In this document: positions 1 through 9,589 of the stretch, one piece after another | Position numbering within the stretch: the first letter of the stretch is position 1 | Layout of the letters: every line of letters starts with the position of its first letter | Notes under the pieces: generated by a model | The model's input: only the letters and a program-made list of their open reading frames with translations | The model's database searches: none | Told to the model about the DNA's origin: nothing | Program-made: the position numbers and the translations under genes | Assembly (NCBI GenBank): GCA_964247055.1 | Contig: OZ176054.1 | Span: forward strand, 806,001-870,000 | Direction: 5' to 3' | Source of the DNA: Paragordius varius | Taxonomy: Eukaryota > Nematomorpha | Length of the DNA: 64,000 bases

Positions 1-539
1 GAGATAGTTTGGCAAACTCTTTCATATCCGATTTTTACAACGATACTTGAAAAATTAATGTATTAAACTAGTCGCATCAATACTCAAGTTAAACTTTGTC
101 CTTAAAAATCGGATATTGGTCTCCGGTGAACAAAATTATTTTTTATACATTCTCTTAGTAAGACTAAATCAAAATATAGAGATAGTTTGACAAACTCTTT
201 CATATCCGATTTTTACAACGATACTTTAAAAATTAATGTATTAAACTAGTCGCATCAATACTCAAGTTAAACTTTGTCCTTAAAAATCGGATATTGGTCA
301 CCGGTGGACAAAATTATTTTTTATATATTCTCTTAGCAAGACTACATCAAAATATAGAGATAGTTTTACAAACTCTTTCATATCCGATTTTTACAACGAT
401 ACTTTAAAAATTAATGTATAAAACTAGTCGCATCAATACTCAACTTAAACTTTGTCATAAAAAATCGAATATTGGTCACCGGTGAACAAAATTATTTTTT
501 ATACATTCTCTTAGTAAGACTACATCAAAATATAGAGAT

Positions 540-552
540 AGTTTGACAAACT
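540..552. repeat. Odd palindrome agtttgNcaaact with variable centre
   Basis: Six-base arms, agtttg and caaact, flank a single central base at monomer position 12. The centre is a in most copies, g in one subfamily (ggcaaac, for example 904-917) and t in another (gtcaaac, common from about 17 kb on). In a further type the first base of the right arm changes to give gaaaaac. The centre is therefore a subfamily marker, while the arms are mostly kept. Confidence 0.88.
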
Positions 553-557
553 CTTTC

Positions 558-650
558 ATATCCGATTTTTACAACGATACTTTAAAAATTAATGTATTAA
601 ACTAGTCGCATCAATACTCAAGTTAAACTTTGTCCTTAAAAATCGGATAT
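558..650. repeat. 14-bp perfect inverted repeat inside the monomer (dyad, 65-nt spacer)
   Basis: The left arm atatccgattttta (558-571) is the exact reverse complement of the right arm taaaaatcggatat (637-650), and 65 bases separate them. Monomers with ggatat keep all 14 pairs, and those with gaatat lose one. The arrangement recurs in most monomers of the window. It could form a stem as single-stranded DNA or RNA, or act as a pair of oppositely oriented protein sites. The sequence does not say which. Only the symmetry is observed; any role is inference. Confidence 0.9.
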
Positions 651-654
651 TGGT

Positions 655-662
655 CACCGGTG
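655..662. repeat. caccggtg palindrome, the most GC-rich point of each monomer
   Basis: This 8-bp perfect palindrome at monomer positions 121-128 extends to ten bases as tcaccggtga. The wider context ttggtcaccggtgaacaa is symmetric over 18 bases apart from one mismatched pair. It is retained in most copies of an otherwise AT-rich monomer. The tctccgg subfamily breaks the inner symmetry. It could be a protein-binding site, but no known factor can be assigned from sequence alone. Confidence 0.9.
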
Positions 663-712
663 AACAAAATTATTTTTTATATATTCTCTTAGCAAGACTA
701 CATCAAAATATA

Positions 713-903
713 GAGGTAGTTTGACAAACTCTTTCATATCCGATTTTTACAACGATACTTTAAAAATTAATGTATAAAACGAGTCGTATCAATAAATCGC
801 ATCAATACTCAAGTTAAACTTTGTCCTTAAAAATCGGATATGGGTCACCGGTGCACAAAATTATTTTTTATACATTCTCTTAGTAGGACTACATCAAAAT
901 ATA
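713..903 (+). repeat. Representative long monomer (191 bp, 13-bp internal duplication)
   Basis: Compared with the 178-bp form, the stretch after agtcg carries 13 extra bases, so that tcgtatcaataaa is followed by tcgcatcaatactc. This looks like a diverged tandem duplication of the tcgcatcaatac segment. Two long types exist: cgagtcgtatcaataaatcg, as here, and ctagtcgcatcaataaatcg, common after about 17 kb. They are scattered among short copies in fixed order within each higher-order unit, so they serve as register marks. They explain why multi-monomer periods exceed multiples of 178 by multiples of 13. Confidence 0.93.
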
Positions 904-2967
904 GAGATAGTTTGGCAAACTCTTTCATATCCGATTTTTACAACGATACTTTAAAAATTAATGTATTAAACTAGTCGCATCAATACTCAAGTTAAACTTT
1001 GTCCTTAAAAATCGGATATTGGTCTCCGGTGAACAAAATAATTTTTTATATATTCTCTTAGCAAGACTACATCAAAATATAGAGATAGTTTGACAAACTC
1101 TTTCATATCCGATTTTTACAACGATACTTTAAAAATTAATGTATAAAACTAGTCGTATCAATAAATCGCATCAATACTCAAGTTAAACTTTGTCCTTAAA
1201 AATCGGATATTGGTCACCGGTGAACAAAATTATTTTTTATACATTCTCTTAGTAAGACTACATCAAAATATAGAAATAGTTTGACAAACTCTTTCATATC
1301 CGATTTTTACAACGATACTTTAAAAATTAATGTGTTAAACTAGTCGCATCAGTACTCAAGTTAAACTTTGTCCTAAAAAATCGAATATTGGTCACCGGTG
1401 AACAAAATTATTTTTTATATATTCTCTTAGTAAGACTACATCAAAATATAGAAATAGTTTGACAAACTCTTTCATATCCGATTTTTAAAACGATATTAAA
1501 ATTTAATGTATTAAACTAGTCGCATCAATACTCAAATAAAACTTTGTCCTTAAAAATCGGATATTGGTCACCGGTGAACAAAATTATTTTTTATACATTC
1601 TCTTAGCAAGACTACATCAAAATATAGAGATAGTTTGACAAACTCTTTCATATCCGATTTTTACAACGATACGTTAAAAATTATGGTATTAAACTAGTCG
1701 CATCAATACTCAAATTAAACTTTGTCCTTAAAAATCGGATATTGGTCACCGGTGAATAAAATTATTTTTTATATATTCTCTTAGCAAGACTACATCAAAA
1801 TATAGAGATAGTTTGACAAACTCTTTCATATCCGATTTTTACAACGATACTTTAAAAATTAATGTATAAAACGAGTCGTATCAATAAATCGCATCAATAC
1901 TCAAGTTAAACTTTGTCCTTAAAAATCGGATATTGGTCACCGGTGAACAAAATTATTTTTTATATATTCTCTTAGTAAGACAACATCAAAATATAGAAAT
2001 AGTTTGACAAACTCTTTCATATCCGATTTTTACAACGATACTTTAAAATTTAATGTATTAAACTAGTCGCATCAATACTCAAATTAAACTTTGTATTTAA
2101 AAATCGGATATTGGTCACCGGTGAACAAAATTTTATTTTATATATTCTCTTAGCAAGACTACATCAAAATATAGAGATAGTTTGACAAACTCTTTCATAT
2201 CCGATTTTTACAACGATACTTTAAAAATTAATGTATAAAACGAGTCGTATCAATAAATCGCATCAATACTCAAGTTAAACTTTGTCCTTAAAAATCGGAT
2301 ATTGGTCACCGGTGAACAAAATTATTTTTTATACATTCTCTTAGTAGGACTACATCAAAATATAGATATAGTTTGGCAAACTCTTTCATATCCGATTTTT
2401 ACAACGATACTTTAAAAATTAATGTATTAAACTAGTCGCATCAATACTCATAAACTTTGTCCTTAAAAATCGGATATTGGTCTCCGGTGAACAAAATAAT
2501 TTTTTATACATTCTCTTAGTAAGACTACATCAAAATATAGAGGTAGTTTGAAAAACTCTTTCATATCCGATTTTACGATACTTTAAAAATTAATGTATTA
2601 AACTAGTCGCATCAATACTCAAGTTAAACTTTGTCCTTAAAAATCGGATATTGGTCACCGGTGAACAAAATTATTTTTTATATATTCTATTAGCAAGACT
2701 ACATCAAAATATAGAGATAGTTTGACAAACTCTTTCATATCAGATTCTTACAACGATACTTTAAATATTAATATATAAAACTAGTCGCATCAATACTCAA
2801 GTTAAACTTTGTCCTTAATTATCGGATATTGGTCACCGGTGAACAAAATTATTTTTTATACATTCTCTTAGTAAGACTACATCAAAATATAGAGATAGTT
2901 TGACAAACTCTTTCATATCCGATTTTTACAGATACTTTAAAAATTAATGTGTTAAACTAGTCGCATC

Positions 2968-3045
2968 CTTACTAAGAGAATATATAAAAAATAATTTTGT
3001 TCACCGGTGACCAATATTCGATTTTTAAGGACAATGTTTAACTTG
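2968..3045 (-). repeat. Inverted segment inside a monomer, copy 1
   Basis: These 78 bases read as the reverse complement of monomer positions 85-162, from cttactaag through the palindrome to aacttg, while both flanks stay in the array direction. Six bases (79-84) on the left and seven (163-169) on the right of the normal monomer are missing. This copy has acaatgttt where the others have acaaagttt. Confidence 0.93.
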
Positions 3046-5819
3046 CAAAATATAGAAATAGTTTGACAAACTCTTTCATATCCGATTTTTACAACGATAC
3101 TTTAAAATTTAATGTATTAATCTAGTCGCATCAATACTCAAATTAAACTTTGTCCTTAAAAATCAGATATTGGTCACCGGTGAACAAAATTATATTTTAT
3201 ATATTCTCTTAGCAAGACTACATCAAAATATAGAGATAGTTTGACAAACTCTTTCATATCCGATTTTTACAACGATACTTTAAAAATTAATGTATAAAAC
3301 GAGTCGTATCAATAAATCGCATCAATACTCAAGTTAAACTTTGTCCTTAAAAATCGGATATTGGTCACCGGTGAACAAAATAATTTTTTATACATTCTCT
3401 TAGTAGGACTACATCAAAATATAGAGATAGTTTGGCAAACTCTTTCATATCCGATTTTTACAACGATACTTTAAAAATTAATGTATTAAACTAGTCGCAT
3501 CAATACTCAAGTTAAACTTTGTCCTTAAAAATCGGATATTGGTCTCCGGTGAACAAAATAATTTTTTATACATTCTCTTCGTAAGACTACATCTAAATAT
3601 AGAGGTAGTTTGAAAAACTCTTTCATATCCGATTTTTACAAGATACTTTAAAAATTAATGTATTAAACTAGTCGCATCAATACTCAAGTTAAACTTTGTC
3701 CTTAAAAATCGGATATTGGTCACCGGTGAACAAAATTATTTTTTATATATTCTCTTAGCAAGACTACATCAAAATATAGAGATAGTTTGACAAACTCTTT
3801 CATATCCGATTCTTACAACGATACTTTAAAAATTAATGTATAAAACTAGTCGCATCAATACTCAAGTTAAACTTTGTCCTTAAAAATCGAATATTGGTCA
3901 CCGGTGAACAAAATTATTTTTTATACATTCTCTTAGTAGGACTACATCAAAATATAGAGATAGTTTGGCCAGCTCTTTCATATCCGATTTTTACAACGAT
4001 ACTTTAAAAATTAATGTATTAAACTAGTCGCATCAATACTCAAGTTAAACTTTGTCCTTAAAAATCGGATATTGGTCTCCGGTGAACAAAATAATTTTTT
4101 ATACATTCTCTTAGTAAGACTAAATCAAAATATAGAGATAGTTTGACAAACTCTTTCATATCCGATTTTTACAACGATACTTTAAAAATTAATGTATTAA
4201 ACTAGTCGCATTAATACTCAAGTTAAACTTTGTCCTTAAAAATCGGATATTGGTCACCGGTGGACAAAATTATTTTTTATATATTCTCTTAGCAAGACTA
4301 CATCAAAATATAGAGATAGTTTGACAAACTCTTTCATATCCGATTTTTACAACGATACTTTAAAAATTAATGTATAAAACTAGTCGCATCAATACTCAAC
4401 TTAAACTTTGTCATAAAAAATCGAATATTGGTCACCGGTGAACAAAATTATTTTTTATACATTCTCTTAGTAAGACTACATCAAAATATAGAGATAGTTT
4501 GACAAACTCTTTCATATCCGATTTTTACAACGATACTTTAAAAATTAATGTATTAAACTAGTCGCATCAATACTCAAGTTAAACTTTGTCCTTAAAAACG
4601 GATATTGGTCACCGGTGAACAAAATTATTTTTTATATATTCTCTTAGCAAGACTACATCAAAATATAGAGGTAGTTTGACAAACTCTTTCATATCCGATT
4701 TTTACAACGATACTTTAAAAATTAATGTATAAAACGAGTCGCATCAATACTCAACTTAAACTTTGTCATAAAAAATCGAATATTGGTCACCGGTGAACAA
4801 AATTATTTTTTATACATTCTCTTAGTAAGACTACATCAAAATATAGAGATAGTTTGACAAACTCTTTCATATCCGATTTTTACAACGATACTTTAAAAAT
4901 TAATGTATTAAACTAGTCGCATCAATACTCAAGTTAAACTTTGTCCTTAAAAACGGATATTGGTCACCGGTGAACAAAATTATTTTTTATATATTCTCTT
5001 AGCAAGACTACATCAAAATATAGAGGTAGTTTGACAAACTCTTTCATATCCGATTTTTACAACGATACTTTAAAAATTAATGTATAAAACGAGTCGTATC
5101 AATAAATCGCATCAATACTCAAGTTAAACTTTGTCCTTAAAAATCGGATATTGGTCACCGGTGAACAAAATTATTTTTTATACATTCTCTTAGTAGGACT
5201 ACATCAAAATATAGATATAGTTTGGCAAACTCTTTCATATCCGATTTTTACAACGATACTTTAAAAATTAATGTATTAAACTAGTCGCATCAATACTCAA
5301 GTTAAACTTTGTCCTTAAAAATCGGATATTGGTCTCCGGTGAACAAAATAATTTTTTATACATTCTCTTAGTAAGACTACATCAAAATATAGAGGTAGTT
5401 TGAAAAACTCTTTCATATCCGATTTTACGATACTTTAAAAATTAATGTATTAAACTAGTCGCATCAATACTCAAGTTAAACTTTGTCCTTAAAAATCGGA
5501 TATTGGTCACCGGTGAACAAAATTATTTTTTATATATTCTCTTAGCAAGACTACATCAAAATATAGAGATAGTTTGACAAACTCTTTCATATCCGATTCT
5601 TACAACGATACTTTAAAAATTAATGTATTAAACTAGTCGCATCAATACTCAAGTTAAACTTTGTCCTTAATTATCGGATATTGGTCACCGGTGAACAAAA
5701 TTATTTTTTATACATTCTCTTAGTAAGACTACATCAAAATATAGAGATAGTTTGACAAACTCTTTCATATCCGATTTTTACAGATACTTTAAAAATTAAT
5801 GTGTTAAACTAGTCGCATC

Positions 5820-5897
5820 CTTACTAAGAGAATATATAAAAAATAATTTTGTTCACCGGTGACCAATATTCGATTTTTAAGGACAAAGTTTAACTTG
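5820..5897 (-). repeat. Inverted segment inside a monomer, copy 2
   Basis: Same inversion and same junctions as at 2,968, one 2,852-bp unit further on. The upstream monomer carries the acagatac two-base deletion and gtgttaaac. The downstream monomer has attaatctag and aatcagatat. Confidence 0.93.
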
Positions 5898-8672
5898 CAA
5901 AATATAGAAATAGTTTGACAAACTCTTTCATATCCGATTTTTACAACGATACTTTAAAATTTAATGTATTAATCTAGTCGCATCAATACTCAAATTAAAC
6001 TTTGTCCTTAAAAATCAGATATTGGTCACCGGTGAACAAAATTATATTTTATATATTCTCTTAGCAAGACTACATCAAAATATAGAGATAGTTTGACAAA
6101 CTCTTTCATATCCGATTTTTACAACGATACTTTAAAAATTAATGTATAAAACGAGTCGTATCAATAAATCGCATCAATACTCAAGTTAAACTTTGTCCTT
6201 AAAAATCGGATATTGGTCACCGGTGAACAAAATTATTTTTTATACATTCTCTTAGTAGGACTACATCAAAATATAGAGATAGTTTGGCAAACTCTTTCAT
6301 ATCCGATTTTTACAACGATACTTTAAAAATTAATGTATTAAACTAGTCGCATCAATACTCAAGTTAAACTTTGTCCTTAAAAATCGGATATTGGTCTCCG
6401 GTGAACAAAATAATTTTTTATACATTCTCTTCGTAAGACTACATCTAAATATAGAGGTAGTTTGAAAAACTCTTTCATATCCGATTTTTACAACGATACT
6501 TTAAAAATTAATGTATTAAACTAGTCGCATCAATACTCAAGTTAAACTTTGTCCTTAAAAATCGGATATTGGTCACCGGTGAACAAAATTATTTTTTATA
6601 TATTCTCTTAGCAAGACTACATCAAAATATAGAGATAGTTTGACAAACTCTTTCATATCCGATTCTTACAACGATACTTTAAAAATTAATGTATAAAACT
6701 AGTCGCATCAATACTCAAGTTAAACTTTGTCCTTAAAAATCGAATATTGGTCACCGGTGAACAAAATTATTTTTTATACATTCTCTTAGTAGGACTACAT
6801 CAAAATATAGAGATAGTTTGGCCAGCTCTTTCATATCCGATTTTTACAACGATACTTTAAAAATTAATGTATTAAACTAGTCGCATCAATACTCAAGTTA
6901 AACTTTGTCCTTAAAAATCGGATATTGGTCTCCGGTGAACAAAATAATTTTTTATACATTCTCTTAGTAAGACTAAATCAAAATATAGAGATAGTTTGAC
7001 AAACTCTTTCATATCCGATTTTTACAACGATACTTTAAAAATTAATGTATTAAACTAGTCGCATTAATACTCAAGTTAAACTTTGTCCTTAAAAATCGGA
7101 TATTGGTCACCGGTGGACAAAATTATTTTTTATATATTCTCTTAGCAAGACTACATCAAAATATAGAGATAGTTTGACAAACTCTTTCATATCCGATTTT
7201 TACAACGATACTTTAAAAATTAATGTATAAAACTAGTCGCATCAATACTCAACTTAAACTTTGTCATAAAAAATCGAATATTGGTCACCGGTGAACAAAA
7301 TTATTTTTTATACATTCTCTTAGTAAGACTACATCAAAATATAGAGATAGTTTGACAAACTCTTTCATATCCGATTTTTACAACGATACTTTAAAAATTA
7401 ATGTATTAAACTAGTCGCATCAATACTCAAGTTAAACTTTGTCCTTAAAAACGGATATTGGTCACCGGTGAACAAAATTATTTTTTATATATTCTCTTAG
7501 CAAGACTACATCAAAATATAGAGGTAGTTTGACAAACTCTTTCATATCCGATTTTTACAACGATACTTTAAAAATTAATGTATAAAACGAGTCGCATCAA
7601 TACTCAACTTAAACTTTGTCATAAAAAATCGAATATTGGTCACCGGTGAACAAAATTATTTTTTATACATTCTCTTAGTAAGACTACATCAAAATATAGA
7701 GATAGTTTGACAAACTCTTTCATATCCGATTTTTACAACGATACTTTAAAAATTAATGTATTAAACTAGTCGCATCAATACTCAAGTTAAACTTTGTCCT
7801 TAAAAACGGATATTGGTCACCGGTGAACAAAATTATTTTTTATATATTCTCTTAGCAAGACTACATCAAAATATAGAGGTAGTTTGACAAACTCTTTCAT
7901 ATCCGATTTTTACAACGATACTTTAAAAATTAATGTATAAAACGAGTCGTATCAATAAATCGCATCAATACTCAAGTTAAACTTTGTCCTTAAAAATCGG
8001 ATATTGGTCACCGGTGAACAAAATTATTTTTTATACATTCTCTTAGTAGGACTACATCAAAATATAGATATAGTTTGGCAAACTCTTTCATATCCGATTT
8101 TTACAACGATACTTTAAAAATTAATGTATTAAACTAGTCGCATCAATACTCAAGTTAAACTTTGTCCTTAAAAATCGGATATTGGTCTCCGGTCAACAAA
8201 ATAATTTTTTATACATTCTCTTAGTAAGACTACATCAAAATATAGAGGTAGTTTGAAAAACTCTTTCATATCCGATTTTACGATACTTTAAAAATTAATG
8301 TATTAAACTAGTCGCATCAATACTCAAGTTAAACTTTGTCCTTAAAAATCGGATATTGGTCACCGGTGAACAAAATTATTTTTTATATATTCTCTTAGCA
8401 AGACTACATCAAAATATAGAGATAGTTTGACAAACTCTTTCATATCCGATTCTTACAACGATACTTTAAAAATTAATGTATTAAACTAGTCGCATCAATA
8501 CTCAAGTTAAACTTTGTCCTTAATTATCGGATATTGGTCACCGGTGAACAAATTTATTTTTTATACATTCTCTTAGTAAGACTACATCAAAATATAGAGA
8601 TAGTTTGACAAACTCTTTCATATCCGATTTTTACAGATACTTTAAAAATTAATGTGTTAAACTAGTCGCATC

Positions 8673-8750
8673 CTTACTAAGAGAATATATAAAAAATAAT
8701 TTTGTTCACCGGTGACCAATATTCGATTTTTAAGGACAAAGTTTAACTTG
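8673..8750 (-). repeat. Inverted segment inside a monomer, copy 3
   Basis: Same inversion in the third copy of the 2.85-kb unit, 2,853 bp after copy 2, with identical junctions. Confidence 0.93.
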
Positions 8751-9589
8751 CAAAATATAGAAATAGTTTGACAAACTCTTTCATATCCGATTTTTACAAC
8801 GATACTTTAAAATTTAATGTATTAATCTAGTCGCATCAATAGTCAAATTAAACTTTGTCCTTAAAAATCAGATATTGGTCACCGGTGAACAAAATTATAT
8901 TTTATATATTCTCTTAGCAAGACTACATCAAAATATAGAGATAGTTTGACAAACTCTTTCATATCCGATTTTTACAACGATACTTTAAAAATTAATGTAT
9001 AAAACGAGTCGTATCAATAAATCGCATCAATACTCAAGTTAAACTTTGTCCTTAAAAATCGGATATTGGTCACCGGTGAACAAAATTATTTTTTATACAT
9101 TCTCTTAGTAGGACTACATCAAAATATAGAGATAGTTTGGCAAACTCTTTCATATCCGATTTTTACAACGATACTTTAAAAATTAATGTATTAAACTAGT
9201 CGCATCAATACTCAAGTTAAACTTTGTCCTTAAAAATCGGATATTGGTCTCCGGTGAACAAAATAATTTTTTATACATTCTCTTCGTAAGACTACATCTA
9301 AATATAGAGGTAGTTTGAAAAACTCTTTCATATCCGATTTTTACAACGATACTTTAAAAATTAATGTATTAAACTAGTCGCATCAATACTCAAGTTAAAC
9401 TTTGTCCTTAAAAATCGGATATTGGTCACCGGTGAACAATATTATTTTTTATATATTCTCTTAGCAAGACTACATCAAAATATAGAGATAGTTTGACAAA
9501 CTCTTTCATATCCGATTCTTACAACGATACTTTAAAAATTAATGTATAAAACTAGTCGCATCAATACTCAAGTTAAACTTTGTCCTTAA

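Larger units (their letters stand above)
535..712 (+). repeat. Reference 178-bp monomer
   Basis: This copy is close to the majority sequence and serves as the coordinate frame for the other entries (monomer position 1 = 535). Symmetric elements in order: agtttgacaaact at 6-18, left dyad arm atatccgattttta at 24-37, actagt at 67-72, aagttaaactt at 86-96, right dyad arm taaaaatcggatat at 103-116, caccggtg at 121-128. The copy ends with the agcaag form of the 154-162 element and then actacatcaaaatata. It has five CpG sites and no open frame of note. Confidence 0.95.
1..2170 (+). repeat. Mixed-monomer segment; first part copied at 11,303
   Basis: About twelve monomers of mixed type, without an obvious local higher-order period. 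Bases 1 to about 1,800 match 11,303 to about 13,100 at an offset of 11,302-11,303. Shared rare variants include cttgaaaaattaatg (48 and 11,350), tatgggtcaccggtgcac (839 and 12,141) and catcagtactcaag (1,348 and 12,650). The last part carries acgttaaaaattatgg monomers. No gene or unique sequence. Confidence 0.85.

Noticed and set aside
558-650. Compensatory base changes supporting a folded RNA from the dyad
   Set aside because: Where one arm changes (gaatat, tatccaattt, gattctta) I did not see the matching change in the other arm of the same monomer. The symmetry is real, but there is no covariation evidence for an RNA structure.
535-712. CENP-B box
   Set aside because: Read on both strands by eye, no monomer type fits the mammalian pattern TTCGnnnnAnnCGGG. 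The nearest, attcgtatattgatcaccgg in the 50.7-55.2 kb island, fails at the required A and at the final G.
535-712. Phased A-tracts giving curved DNA
   Set aside because: A/T runs lie near monomer positions 32-36, 48-54, 104-108 and 132-144. These are not spaced at helical-turn intervals, so I cannot support intrinsic curvature by eye.
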